Positions 38,231 through 46,817 are shown, counted from the stretch's first letter. The stretch: DNA of 59,451 bases from Kineosporia rhizophila (GCF_021277265.1 NZ_JAJSOH010000040.1:1-59451), one strand, 5' to 3'. Notes: a model not told the origin generated them from the letters alone. Numbers and translations are program-made.

Positions 38231-38300
38231 GCGGTCACCTCGCGGCGCGCGTCGTCACCGGCACGCGCCGGTTCGGCGGGGCCGGTCTCGTTCGACAGGT

Positions 38301-39200
38301 TCAAAGAAGCTGTGCCTCCTCGAGGTCGCTGCGCAGCAGCGCTACCTCCTCGTTCGTGGCCGCCGTCTGCGGCAGTCGTACTGTTCTTGTGGGCAGTACT
38401 CCCATGAGTTCCAGAGCGGCCTTGGCCATCACCGCGCCCTGGGCGCGGGTCATGACACCGCGGACCGCGGGCAGCACCTCGGAGTTGATCCGTCGCGCGG
38501 TGACCAGGTCACCTGCGTCGACGGCGCCGACCAGCCGCCGGTACTGCGCGGCCGCGACATGGCCGACGACACTGATCATGCCGGAGGCGCCGATGCTGAG
38601 CCAGGGCAGGTTGAGCTGATCGGAGCCCGAGTAGATCTCCAGGTCGGTCTGCTCCAGCAGCCAGGCCCCGGCGTAAAGGTCGTCCTTGGCATCCTTGACC
38701 GCGGTGATCCGCGGGTGCTCGGCCAGCCGGAGCAACGTCTCGGCCTGGATCGGTATGCCCGAGCGGCCGGGGATGTCGTAGAGCATGACCGGCAGGCCGG
38801 TGGCGTCGGCGACCGCGGTGAAGTGGGCGAGGAGGCCGGCCTGCGAGGGCTTGGAGTAGTAGGGCGTGACCGCGAGCAGCCCGCGCGCCCCGGCCTTGGC
38901 GGCCTGGCGGCTGAGCTCCAGGGTGTGGGCCGTGTCGTTGGTGCCGATGCCCGCGATGACCACCGCGCGCTCACCGGCCGCCTCCACGACGGCCCGCAGC
39001 AGCTGTTCCTTCTCGGCGTCGGACGTGGTCGGCGACTCACCGGTGGTGCCGGAGACGACCAGCGCGTCGCACCCCGCGTCGACCAGGTGCACCGCCAGCT
39101 TCTGGGCGGTGGCCAGATCGAGCTCCCCGGCCTCCGTGAAGGGCGTGACCATGGCGACGCCGACGGAACCGAAGGAACGGGTGACGGGTTCCACGGACAT
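38301..39200 (-). CDS. dapA: 4-hydroxy-tetrahydrodipicolinate synthase
   Basis: DapA condenses pyruvate with aspartate semialdehyde in lysine and diaminopimelate synthesis. The 299-aa protein has VAMVTPFTEAGELDLA, the GTTGESPT loop, the Tyr in GLLAVTPYYSKPSQ, LYDIPGRSG and the Schiff-base lysine in ITAVKDAKDDL. The frame allows a GTG three codons upstream (39209); the ATG at 39200 gives the commoner start, and neither has a clear ribosome site. It is followed by rnj. Its partner dapB lies 5.6 kb away. Confidence 0.95.
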   Translation of the reverse strand: MSVEPVTRSFGSVGVAMVTPFTEAGELDLATAQKLAVHLVDAGCDALVVSGTTGESPTTSDAEKEQLLRAVVEAAGERAVVIAGIGTNDTAHTLELSRQAAKAGARGLLAVTPYYSKPSQAGLLAHFTAVADATGLPVMLYDIPGRSGIPIQAETLLRLAEHPRITAVKDAKDDLYAGAWLLEQTDLEIYSGSDQLNLPWLSIGASGMISVVGHVAAAQYRRLVGAVDAGDLVTARRINSEVLPAVRGVMTRAQGAVMAKAALELMGVLPTRTVRLPQTAATNEEVALLRSDLEEAQLL

Positions 39201-39265
39201 GAGGGCCACGGTACCGGGCCGGGAGCGGTGCGCGGCGACGCGTGGTGCTGCGGGGCGGGCCGGCC

Positions 39266-39317
39266 AGTGAGTGCTGACCCTATTCGCTCGGGGGTTCGAA
39301 CAGGGTCAGCACTCGCT
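39266..39317 (-). terminator. Inverted repeat between dfrA and dapA
   Basis: Arms of 16 nt (39266-39281 and 39302-39317) pair with one mismatch around a 20-nt loop. It lies 54 bp after the dfrA stop and about 65 bp before dapA, so it would end the HAD-dfrA transcript. No T-run follows. Confidence 0.7.
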
Positions 39318-39370
39318 GGGACTCATCGGTCTGGCATCCGGCGATGTTACGAAAAGGATTCGGAAGTGGT

Positions 39371-39859
39371 TCAGGTCACACGACGGTATTCTCGGATGCG
39401 GTAGCGGGTGCCGGTATGGGACTCCACCCACTCCGGGGCCTCTTCGGTGGTCCACTCCGGCGGGACGAGGGGTGCGTAGGTGTCACCGGCGACCTCGAGA
39501 TCGATCTCGGTGACGACCAGCCGGTGCGCGAGCGGCAGGAACTCGGCGTAGACAGCCCCTCCGCCGATCACCCAGACCTCCGGGGTGTCTGCCGCGTGCA
39601 GCGCCTGCTGCGGGGTGTGCGCCACGACCGCGCCCTCGGCGGACCAGTTCTGGTCGCGGGTGAGGACAACGTTGCGGCGGTCGGGCAGGGGGCGGAACCG
39701 CTCGGGCAGCGAGTCCCAGGTGGCGCGGCCCATCAGCACGGTGTTGCCCCTGGTCAGGCGGCGGAAGTTGGCCTGGTCCTCGGGCACGTGCCAGGGAATG
39801 TCACCGGCCCGGCCGATCACCCGTCCGGCGGCCTGGGCCCAGATCAGGGCGATCGTCAT
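39371..39859 (-). CDS. dfrA: Dihydrofolate reductase
   Basis: This NADPH-dependent enzyme makes tetrahydrofolate. The 162-aa protein, of normal length, has IALIWAQAAGRVIGRAGDIP with the WHVPEDQANFRRLT region (catalytic acidic residue in PEDQ), the nucleotide-binding NTVLMGRATWDSLP and WVIGGGAVYAEFLPLA. The frame is open upstream, but the ATG at 39859 overlaps the HAD gene's stop by 4 nt (ATGA) and gives the canonical N-terminus. In many bacteria dfrA follows thyA; here it follows a HAD phosphatase, and no thyA is in the window. Confidence 0.95.
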   Translation of the reverse strand: MTIALIWAQAAGRVIGRAGDIPWHVPEDQANFRRLTRGNTVLMGRATWDSLPERFRPLPDRRNVVLTRDQNWSAEGAVVAHTPQQALHAADTPEVWVIGGGAVYAEFLPLAHRLVVTEIDLEVAGDTYAPLVPPEWTTEEAPEWVESHTGTRYRIREYRRVT

Positions 39860-40527
39860 CGGGGCCGCACCTGCACGCCGGCGTCGGTGACCACGAACTG
39901 CACCGCATCGAGATTTTGGACGATTGCGTCGGCCGGGAGCTGATCGGCGGCATGGGTGGTGGTCACGGCCAGGCACGCCGCGCCGGCGGCGCGGCCGGAG
40001 GCCAGACCGGCCGGAGCGTCTTCCACGACCAGGCAGTCACTCGCGTCGAACCCGAGTTTCTCGGCGGCCAGCCGGTAGGGCGCCGGGTCCGGCTTGCCCA
40101 CCGCCACCATGTCGGCGGTGACCAGCACCGAGGGCGCCACCAGGCCGGTGACCGCGATCCGGGCCCGGGCCAGGGGGCCGACGCAGGAGGTGGCGATGGC
40201 CGAGCGGCCGCTGGGCGCCAGGGCGGCCAGGGCCTCGGCCGCGCCGGGCAGGACGACGACGCCCTCGGTGTCCTCGGTCTCGATCTCCTCGATCCGCCGG
40301 GTGCCGGCCGCCCACTGGTCCTCGGGCAGGAACTCGGGCACGATCTGCGCGGCAGGGACACCGTGCCACGTGCCGAAACTGGTCATGGGGACGCCGAACT
40401 CGGCCGCCCAGCGCAGCCAGGACCGCTCCACCGCGGGGGTGGAGTCGATCAGGGTGCCGTCCATGTCGAACAGGACGGCGGCGAAGGTGCGCCCGGCGAG
40501 GGAGCCCAGGAGATCGTTGTCGGCCAC
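39856..40527 (-). CDS. HAD-family sugar-phosphatase-like hydrolase
   Basis: This 223-aa phosphatase of the beta-phosphoglucomutase/DOG-phosphatase branch has motif I AAVLFDMDGTLIDSTPAVER, motif II IATSC, motif III (Lys) in MVAVGKPDPAPY and motif IV CLVVEDAPAGLASG. The helical cap between motifs I and II is of type C1, as in GPP/YfbT-like sugar phosphatases. The GTG at 40527 has GAGGAG just upstream. It is coupled to dfrA by a 4-nt overlap. The physiological substrate is unknown. Confidence 0.88.
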   Translation of the reverse strand: MADNDLLGSLAGRTFAAVLFDMDGTLIDSTPAVERSWLRWAAEFGVPMTSFGTWHGVPAAQIVPEFLPEDQWAAGTRRIEEIETEDTEGVVVLPGAAEALAALAPSGRSAIATSCVGPLARARIAVTGLVAPSVLVTADMVAVGKPDPAPYRLAAEKLGFDASDCLVVEDAPAGLASGRAAGAACLAVTTTHAADQLPADAIVQNLDAVQFVVTDAGVQVRPR

Positions 40528-40627
40528 GCTCCTCAGCCTAGGTCCTCGGTCCTGTCCCGGCCCCCGGCCCCGGGTGCTCCCTCGGCCGTATCGGTGCGCT
40601 TTCGGGGGCGGGTGGAATGATGCCCAC

Positions 40628-41173
40628 ATGGCATCGAACGTCCTGGTCCGGCCCGCCCGCGCCAGTGATCCCGCGGTGATCGGCGCGATCCAGTCCCGGG
40701 CCTGGGGCACGGCCTACGCGCAGCTGCTCCCGGCCGAGGCGCTGGCCGTGCTCACCCCGGCCGAACTCACCCCGGTCTGGCGCGAGGCGGTGCTGCGCCC
40801 ACCCAGCGCCAAGCACGGGGTCTTCGTGGCCGTGACGGACGACCTGGTGGTCGGTTTCGCCTCGGTGGCGCCGAGCGACGACAAGGACGCAGACGCGTCG
40901 ACCGGCACGCTGGGCGTGCTCGCGGTCGATCCGGGGCACCAGCGGGCCGGGCACGGTTCGCGGCTGCTCTCGGCGGTGGTCGATCACCTGCGCCGGCACG
41001 ACTTCGGCGCGATGACGGTCTGGGTTCCGGAGGCGGACCAGCCGCGTGTCTCGTTCTTCACCTCGGCGGGCATGGTGGCCGACGGAGCCCGCCGCTCGTT
41101 CGCCGGCGCGGGTGGGCAGACCGTGGTGGAGGCCCGCTACGGGGCCGAGATCGGGGCGCCCGCGGGTGGCTGA
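40628..41173 (+). CDS. GNAT-family N-acetyltransferase
   Basis: This 181-aa acetyltransferase has NVLVRPARASDPAVIGAIQS at the start, then the acetyl-CoA loop LGVLAVDPGHQRAGHGSRLL (motif Q/R-x-x-G-x-G/A as QRAGHGS), and VSFFTSAGMVADG near the end. The substrate is not predictable. The ATG at 40628 lies in a 100-bp region divergent from the HAD gene. Its stop overlaps the next gene's start by 8 nt, so it is coupled to the membrane protein that follows. Confidence 0.85.
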   Translation: MASNVLVRPARASDPAVIGAIQSRAWGTAYAQLLPAEALAVLTPAELTPVWREAVLRPPSAKHGVFVAVTDDLVVGFASVAPSDDKDADASTGTLGVLAVDPGHQRAGHGSRLLSAVVDHLRRHDFGAMTVWVPEADQPRVSFFTSAGMVADGARRSFAGAGGQTVVEARYGAEIGAPAGG

Positions 41174-42353
41174 GACGGGCACCGTGGCGGCGAAGGGCAC
41201 CCGGCTCACCGGGATCGACGTGGCCCGGTCGTTCGCCCTTTTCGGCATGATGGCCACGCACATCCTCTCCGGCCCGGGGTCGGACGAGGGCCTGATGGGT
41301 GCGGTCCACGAGGTGGCCGGAGGGCGGGCCGCGGCACTCTTCGCGGTGCTGGCGGGGGTCGGGCTGGCGCTGGCCTCGGGCGGCGACGACCCCACGCCCG
41401 AGAAGGTCTCCCGCACCCGGCGGACCACTCTGGTGCGTTCGGTCGCCCTGGTCGTACTGGGCCTGACGCTGGGCCTGGCCGAGACGCCGGTGGCGATCAT
41501 CCTGGCCTACTACGGCCTGCTCTTCCTGGTCGCGGTGCCGGTGCTGGTCCTGCGGGCGCGCTGGCTGGCCGGCGCGGCCGTGGCCTGCGCCCTGGTCACC
41601 CCGGCGCTCAGCTACTGGCTGCGCGGCGAGCAGGAACTGGAAGAGGCTTCCGGCCCCAACCTGGAATGGTCGTCCCTGGCCGAGTTCGGTTCGGTGCTGC
41701 GGCATCTGCTGCTCACCGGGTACTACCCGGTGCTGACCTGGACCACCTATCTGTTCGCGGGCCTGGCCGTCGGCCGACTGGCGCTGCGCAGCCGCCCGGT
41801 CGCGGCCGCCGTGGCCGGGGCCGGTGCCCTGCTCGCGGCGAGCGCCTGGGCCGTCTCGGCCGTGGCCGTCCGTCTGGCCGGGGGTTTCTCCACCCTGATC
41901 ACCAACGACCTGTCCACCCGCTACTCGGTCGACGGGGTCTCCCCCAACGACGGCTTCTACGGCACCACCCCGATCAGCGATCCGTGGTGGCTGGTGGTCC
42001 GGGTGGCGCACAGCGGCTCGATCACCGATCTGGTGCACACCACCGGCACGTCGCTGCTCGTGCTCGGGCTCACCCTGCTGGCCGTCCAGGCCCTCTCCGG
42101 CGCCGGGCGAGCGGCCCGGGTGCTGCTAACCATGCTGGCCGCAGCGGGCTCGATGACGCTGACCCTGTACTGCCTGCACGTGCTCGCGGTCGGGCTGAAC
42201 GCCAGCGGCGGGTCGTTGGTGGACGCATGGCCCTTCCTGGCGCTGAACGTGGCCGGCGCGATCGTCATAGCGTTGCTGTGGGGAGCGCCAGGGCGGCGCG
42301 GCCCGGTGGAGGACGCGATCGCCACGGTGGCCGGGGTGGCGGCGCGCCGCTGA
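41166..42353 (+). CDS. DUF418/DUF1624-like polytopic membrane protein
   Basis: This 395-aa protein has about 10 membrane helices. It starts RLTGIDVARSFALFGMMATH, the pattern of heparan-glucosaminide acetyltransferase-like (DUF1624) and DUF418 proteins, and has YPVLTWTTYLFAGLAVGRL and a C-terminal segment, MTLTLYCLHVLAVGLNASGG, typical of this group. Members are predicted to transfer acyl groups across the membrane, but function here is unproven. It starts with GTG at 41166 within the GNAT gene; a second GTG at 41181 is also possible. Confidence 0.8.
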   Translation: MAETGTVAAKGTRLTGIDVARSFALFGMMATHILSGPGSDEGLMGAVHEVAGGRAAALFAVLAGVGLALASGGDDPTPEKVSRTRRTTLVRSVALVVLGLTLGLAETPVAIILAYYGLLFLVAVPVLVLRARWLAGAAVACALVTPALSYWLRGEQELEEASGPNLEWSSLAEFGSVLRHLLLTGYYPVLTWTTYLFAGLAVGRLALRSRPVAAAVAGAGALLAASAWAVSAVAVRLAGGFSTLITNDLSTRYSVDGVSPNDGFYGTTPISDPWWLVVRVAHSGSITDLVHTTGTSLLVLGLTLLAVQALSGAGRAARVLLTMLAAAGSMTLTLYCLHVLAVGLNASGGSLVDAWPFLALNVAGAIVIALLWGAPGRRGPVEDAIATVAGVAARR

Positions 42354-42506
42354 CCGGCGGCGCCCAATGCGGGCGAAGATCGGTGCAACGTCGGCGGCAG
42401 GCTCGTCGTCTGTCTACCGCAAGATCCCCCGTGCCCGGGGGACGCGTGTGCTCAGCCGGCCGCTCAGCCGAGCGGCGGGCCGGAGACACCGAGGAGCCAA
42501 GGAGGC

Positions 42507-43634
42507 ATGGTGGGCCTGTTCGACAAGATCCGCGGCGAGCTGATCGACATCATCGAGTGGCTGGACGACAGCCGCGACACGATGGTCTACCGATTCCCGC
42601 GGTACCAGAACGAGATCAAGATGGGCGCCAAGCTCGTGGTGCGGGAGTCGCAGACCGCGGTCTTCGTCAACGAGGGCACCATCGCCGACGTGTTCGGTCC
42701 CGGCACCCACACCCTGCAGACGCAGAACATGCCGATCCTGTCCACGCTCAAGGGCTGGAAGTACGGGTTCGACTCGCCGTTCAAGGCCGAGGTCTACTTC
42801 GTCAGCACCCGTCAGTTCACCGATCTGAAGTGGGGCACGCAGAACCCGATCATGCTGCGCGACGCCGACTTCGGGATGGTCCGGGTGCGGGCGTTCGGCG
42901 CCTTCTCGGCCCGGGTCTCCGACCCGGCCCGGTTCCTGAAGGAGCTGGTCGGCACCGACGGCCTGTTCAAGACCGACGAGGTCAAGGAGTTCCTGCGCCA
43001 GCTGATCGTCGGCCGGCTCACCGGCGCCCTGGCGCACGCCCAGGTGGCGGTGCTCGACCTGGCCCTGCACCAGGAGGAGATCGCCGCCCGGCTGGCCGGC
43101 ACCCTCACCGAGGAACTGGCACCGAACGGCATCGCGGTGCCGAAGTTCATCATCGAGAACGTCTCGCTGCCGCCCGAGGTCGAGCAGGCGATGGACAAGC
43201 GCACCCAGATGGGGGTGCTCGGCGACCTGAACAAGTACACCCAGTTCCAGACCGCCAACGCGATCGAGAACGCCTCGAACAACCCGGGCGGCGCCGGTGA
43301 CGCGCTCGGCCTCGGTCTGGGCGTCGGGCTCGGCCAGCAGGCCGCCGCGGCGATGACCCAGAAGCCCACGCCGCCTCCGGCTCCCCAGGCCCCGGCCGGC
43401 CCGCCGCCGCTACCGAACCCGGCCCAGTGGTACATCGCGGTCAACGGCCAGCAGCTCGGCCCGCTGGACGAGGCCGGCCTGCAGAACAACGTCTCCGGGG
43501 GCCAGCTGTCCGGCAGCACCCTGGTCTGGCGGGCGGGGATGAACGAGTGGACCGCGGCCTCCGCCGTGCCGGAGGTGGCCCGGTTGCTCAACCAGGGTCC
43601 GCCGCCGCTGCCGCCTTCGCTGCCCCAGAGCTGA
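42507..43634 (+). CDS. SPFH-domain protein with C-terminal GYF-type domain (YdjI-like)
   Basis: The 375-aa protein begins with the YdjI/'virion core protein'-type SPFH module: GLFDKIRGELIDIIEWLDD, then LVVRESQTAVFVNEGTIADV and FGPGTHTLQTQNMPIL, followed by a band-7-like core to about 230. A Gly/Ala/Pro linker (280-310) leads to a GYF_2-like domain of about 50 residues (WYIAVNGQQLGPLDEAGLQN, then WRAGMNEWTAA), a proline-peptide binder. In Bacillus, YdjI helps place PspA at the membrane. AAGGAGG touches the ATG at 42507; the adjacent GTG at 42510 has better spacing and would give the family start MGLFDK. Confidence 0.85.
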   Translation: MVGLFDKIRGELIDIIEWLDDSRDTMVYRFPRYQNEIKMGAKLVVRESQTAVFVNEGTIADVFGPGTHTLQTQNMPILSTLKGWKYGFDSPFKAEVYFVSTRQFTDLKWGTQNPIMLRDADFGMVRVRAFGAFSARVSDPARFLKELVGTDGLFKTDEVKEFLRQLIVGRLTGALAHAQVAVLDLALHQEEIAARLAGTLTEELAPNGIAVPKFIIENVSLPPEVEQAMDKRTQMGVLGDLNKYTQFQTANAIENASNNPGGAGDALGLGLGVGLGQQAAAAMTQKPTPPPAPQAPAGPPPLPNPAQWYIAVNGQQLGPLDEAGLQNNVSGGQLSGSTLVWRAGMNEWTAASAVPEVARLLNQGPPPLPPSLPQS

Positions 43635-43669
43635 ACCCCCACCCCAACTTCCGGTAGAGCAGGTCAGGG

Positions 43670-44797
43670 ATGACGGACGAGAGCGTCCAGAGCACGACGC
43701 CGCAGGAAGGCGCCCAGTACACCCAGCAGCAGTACCCGTGTGTCTCCTGCGGCGCCCGGCTCACCTTCGCCCCCGGCACCACCGCCCTGAAGTGCCCCTA
43801 CTGCGGGGCCGAGCAGCAGGTGGCCCGCGACCCCGACCGTGAGGTGAACGAGCACTCGTACCAGCAGTGGCTGGCCGGGGCCCAGGACAAGCCGGTGGTG
43901 CAGCTGGCTCCGCACACGGTCACCTGCACCGGGTGCGGGGCCCGCACCGAGACCGACCACATCTCGGACCTGTGCCCGTTCTGCGGCGCCGCCGTGGTGG
44001 TCGAGCAAGACGCCGACCTGGTGATCGTGCCGGAGGGGGTGCTGCCCTTCGGGATCACCGCGTCCAAGGCCATGGACCTGTTCCAGAGCTGGGTGAAGAG
44101 CCGCTGGTTCGCCCCCAACTCGCTGAAAACCCTGGCTGCCCGGGAGGCCCTGGAGGGCACCTACCTGCCGTACTGGACGTACGACAGCGACACCCACACC
44201 AGTTACTGGGGTCAGCGGGGCGACTACTACTACGAGACCGAGACGTACAAGGACGCCGAGGGCGAGGAGCAGACCCGTGAGGTCCGGCGGATCCGCTGGA
44301 CCTCGGTGAGTGGCCAGGTGCAGCGCGGTTTCGACGACGTGCTGGTCTCGGCGGTGAAGCGGCTGCCGGTCGAGAAGGTGAACAAGCTCGAGCCCTGGGA
44401 CCTGCCCGCGGCGGTGCCGTACCAGCCGGAGTACCTGGCCGGCTACCAGACGCTGCGCTACGAGGTGGAGCCGCCCGAGGGCCTGGAACGGTTCCAGGAC
44501 ATCGCGCAGAACCAGATCGAGCGGGACTGCCGCGACGACATCGGCGGCGACCAGCAGCGGGTCAGCTCGATGGACACCCACTGGGGGTCGGTGACCTTCA
44601 AGCTGCTCCTGCTGCCGGTCTGGCTGGCCGCCTACCGTTTCGACAACCAGGTCTGGCGGGTGATGATCAACGCCCGCACCGGTGAGGTGATCGGCGACCG
44701 GCCCTACAGCTGGGTCAAGATCGCCGCCGCGGTGGTCGCCGGCCTGCTGCTGGCCGCCGCCATCGCCCTGCTCGTGATGGCGGTACGCGGCCGATAG
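43670..44797 (+). CDS. Zinc-ribbon membrane protein (YdjG-like)
   Basis: This 375-aa protein has two N-terminal zinc ribbons: CVSCGARLTF with a second pair CPYCG, and CTGCGARTET with CPFCG. A cytoplasmic domain of about 230 residues follows (PFGITASKAMDLFQSWVKSR, EGTYLPYWTYDSDTHTSYWG), then one membrane helix near 350-370. The arrangement resembles Bacillus YdjG, a partner of the SPFH protein YdjI, which fits the gene just upstream (35-bp gap, same strand). It is sometimes misannotated as 'primosomal protein N' because of the zinc ribbons. A role in membrane stress is inferred from the pairing. Confidence 0.82.
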   Translation: MTDESVQSTTPQEGAQYTQQQYPCVSCGARLTFAPGTTALKCPYCGAEQQVARDPDREVNEHSYQQWLAGAQDKPVVQLAPHTVTCTGCGARTETDHISDLCPFCGAAVVVEQDADLVIVPEGVLPFGITASKAMDLFQSWVKSRWFAPNSLKTLAAREALEGTYLPYWTYDSDTHTSYWGQRGDYYYETETYKDAEGEEQTREVRRIRWTSVSGQVQRGFDDVLVSAVKRLPVEKVNKLEPWDLPAAVPYQPEYLAGYQTLRYEVEPPEGLERFQDIAQNQIERDCRDDIGGDQQRVSSMDTHWGSVTFKLLLLPVWLAAYRFDNQVWRVMINARTGEVIGDRPYSWVKIAAAVVAGLLLAAAIALLVMAVRGR

Positions 44798-44800
44798 CTC

Positions 44801-45535
44801 CTACAGGTAGTGCTCCAGGCCCTGCACCAGCCCGGGACGCCCGGCGACCTGGCGCACGGCCAGGAGCACGCCCGGCATGAAGGAGATGCGGTCGAAGCTG
44901 TCGTGCCGGATGGTCAGCTGCTCCCCCGGCCCGCCCAGCAGCACCTCTTCGTGGGCGACCAGGCCCCGCAGGCGCACCGAGTGCACGCGCACACCCTCGA
45001 CGTCGGCGCCGCGGGCCCCGTCCAGCGCGGAGGTGGTGGCGTCGGGCGAGGGCGCCACCCCGGCCTCGCGGCGCGCGGCCGCGATCTGCTGGGCGGTGTG
45101 CCGGGCCGTGCCCGAGGGGGCGTCGGCCTTGTTCGGGTGGTGCAGCTCCACCACCTCGACCGACTCGAAGTGCTTGGCGGCCTCGGCGGCGAAACGCATC
45201 AGCAGCACCGCACCGAGGGCGAAGTTGGGGGCCAGCAGCACGCCGACCTCGGGGGCCTCCGCCAGCGCCGCCCGCACCTTGGCCAGACCCGCCTCGGTCC
45301 AGCCGGTGGTGCCGACCACCGCGTGCACGCCCTGCTCGACGCAGGTGGCGACGATGTCGTCCACCCCTTCGGGCCCGGTCATCACGACCGCGACCTGTGC
45401 GCCCTTCAGGCCGGCGAGGAGGTCGTCGCCGGAGCCGATCCGCGCGCTGAGCGTCAGATCGGCGGCGGCCTCCACCGCTTCGCAGGTGGTTCTGCCCATC
45501 CGACCGGCCGCGCCGATCACTGCTACCGCTGTCAC
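44801..45535 (-). CDS. dapB: 4-hydroxy-tetrahydrodipicolinate reductase
   Basis: DapB is the second dedicated enzyme of lysine and diaminopimelate synthesis. The 244-aa protein has the nucleotide fold VAVIGAAGRMGRTTCEAVEA, the GTTGWTEAGL and APNFALGAVLLMRFA stretches, and the catalytic ELHHPNKADAPSGTA. The C-terminus contains FMPGVLLAVRQV. It starts with GTG at 45535. It converges with the zinc-ribbon gene, with only 3 bp between the stops, so the two transcripts must overlap or end within coding sequence. Confidence 0.96.
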   Translation of the reverse strand: MTAVAVIGAAGRMGRTTCEAVEAAADLTLSARIGSGDDLLAGLKGAQVAVVMTGPEGVDDIVATCVEQGVHAVVGTTGWTEAGLAKVRAALAEAPEVGVLLAPNFALGAVLLMRFAAEAAKHFESVEVVELHHPNKADAPSGTARHTAQQIAAARREAGVAPSPDATTSALDGARGADVEGVRVHSVRLRGLVAHEEVLLGGPGEQLTIRHDSFDRISFMPGVLLAVRQVAGRPGLVQGLEHYL

Positions 45536-45551
45536 GCAGGCGAAGGTACCA

Positions 45552-45591
45552 GCGATGGATCCGCCGACCGGCCGGTCGGCGGATCCATCGC
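45552..45591 (-). terminator. Perfect 40-bp palindrome after the sigma-factor operon
   Basis: Both 20-nt halves are exact reverse complements with no spacer; a hairpin would have about 18 pairs and a 4-nt tip. It lies 25 bp after the anti-sigma-like gene and 17 bp before dapB. It most likely terminates the sigma operon on the minus strand, although there is no T-run. Confidence 0.8.
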
Positions 45592-45615
45592 GTTCCCGTC
45601 ACCTCGGGCCAGCCG

Positions 45616-46248
45616 TCACTGCGGCGCCTGAGTCGCGTACGGACCCGTGTCCGGCCTCGCAAGGATGGCCAGCACGTCGGCCTCGGACGCGCCCAGCAAC
45701 GGACCCAGTCCGCGGAAGGTCATGACGCCCGCCTCCCAGTCGATCCGCCACAGTTGGCTCTTGTCCGTGGCGTCGCAGGGCTTCAGAGGTACGGTGCCCT
45801 CGCGGGGCACGTCCGAGGACACACAGTTGCCGGCCGCCCCCGGTGAGATCATCCGGATCTGGTACTCCGCCCGGTCCGGGTCCGGCTGCGGGAAACCCCA
45901 CAGGTCGTTCATCGGCAGGACCCCGAGGTCGGCCTCACTGAGATTGCCCGAGTCCTCGATCAGCTTCACGTTCTCCACGTTGCCGACGGTCCCCGGGACG
46001 AGCTGGATCTGCACGCCGTAGGGCAGATCCGATGCGGCCGGCTGGATGGCCACCGCGTCCGGACCCTGCACGGCCCGCAGCCCGAACAGGCCCCCGGCGG
46101 CGAGCAGGACGACCGCCAGCGCGCCCACACCGGACCGGACCACCCGACGGCGCGTACCCCGCCTGCGCACGCCCTCGGGTGGAGGCACCGGAACCTCCCT
46201 TCCCGCCGCAGCCACCAGATCGTGCAGACGCTGGTCAAGACCGGCCAC
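45616..46248 (-). CDS. Membrane protein paired with the SigE-family sigma factor
   Basis: This 210-aa protein has a cytoplasmic N-terminus of about 38 residues (ending RRRGTRRRVVRS), one membrane helix at about 39-60 and an external domain of about 150 residues with two Cys (NCVSSDVPREG and KPCDATDK). The gene overlaps the sigma-factor gene by 14 nt and starts with GTG, so they are translationally coupled. The plan suggests an anti-sigma or signal-sensing partner. The N-terminus lacks the HxxxCxxC zinc motif of ZAS anti-sigma factors, so this role is inferred from context only. The external domain is not recognised. Confidence 0.72.
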   Translation of the reverse strand: MAGLDQRLHDLVAAAGREVPVPPPEGVRRRGTRRRVVRSGVGALAVVLLAAGGLFGLRAVQGPDAVAIQPAASDLPYGVQIQLVPGTVGNVENVKLIEDSGNLSEADLGVLPMNDLWGFPQPDPDRAEYQIRMISPGAAGNCVSSDVPREGTVPLKPCDATDKSQLWRIDWEAGVMTFRGLGPLLGASEADVLAILARPDTGPYATQAPQ

Positions 46249-46753
46249 CGCCCATCACCCCCTCCTCGCTCAGGTTCTCGCCGAGTTGCTCCCCCAGGGC
46301 CTGACGGCCTCTGACCAGCCACGACTTGACCGTGCCCTCGGGCGCCCCGAGCTCCTTGGCGATCACGCTCACCGGAGCATCGGCGAAGTAGTGCAGCACC
46401 AGCGCCCGCCGCTGCCCGTCCGGCAACGTGCGCAGGGCCTGGACCAGGGCGACGTGATCAGGCCCGAGCCCGGAAGGGTCCGAGGCCGGCTGTGACGAGC
46501 TCCGGCGGTGGGCCCGGAGCCGGTTCCCGTTCTTGCGCCACGTGCTGATCTCCACCCGCACCGCGACCGTTCGCACCCAGGCCTCCGGCGAATCACTGCG
46601 GCGCACAGCGCCCCAGCGTTGCCAGGCCCGGGTGAACGCCTCGGCGGCCGCATCCTCGGCGGCGGCCAGATCGCCGTTCATCGCGTAGAGCTGGCCCAGG
46701 ATCCGCCGGTAGGAAACGGCGTAGAACTCATCGAACTCCTGACTCCTCGACAC
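46235..46753 (-). CDS. SigE-family ECF RNA polymerase sigma factor
   Basis: The 172-aa protein has region 2 (DEFYAVSYRRILGQLYAMNG, then AAEDAAAEAFTRAWQRWGAV, the -10-binding helix) and region 4 (LPDGQRRALVLHYFADAPVS, then ELGAPEGTVKSWLVRGRQAL). It fits the SigE subgroup of ECF factors common in actinomycetes. It starts with GTG at 46753. It is cotranscribed with the membrane protein that follows. The genes it controls cannot be told; no SigE-type promoter was found by eye upstream. Confidence 0.88.
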   Translation of the reverse strand: MSRSQEFDEFYAVSYRRILGQLYAMNGDLAAAEDAAAEAFTRAWQRWGAVRRSDSPEAWVRTVAVRVEISTWRKNGNRLRAHRRSSSQPASDPSGLGPDHVALVQALRTLPDGQRRALVLHYFADAPVSVIAKELGAPEGTVKSWLVRGRQALGEQLGENLSEEGVMGGGRS

Positions 46754-46817
46754 GACACCCCCCTTCCTGCATTCCCTCCATCACACGCAGAAGACGCCTG
46801 GACTGCGGGACAGGATG

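Noticed and set aside
43670..44797. Primosomal replication helicase (PriA-type) because of the zinc ribbons
   Set aside because: No helicase motifs or Walker A; the protein is mostly a YdjG-like domain plus a membrane helix.
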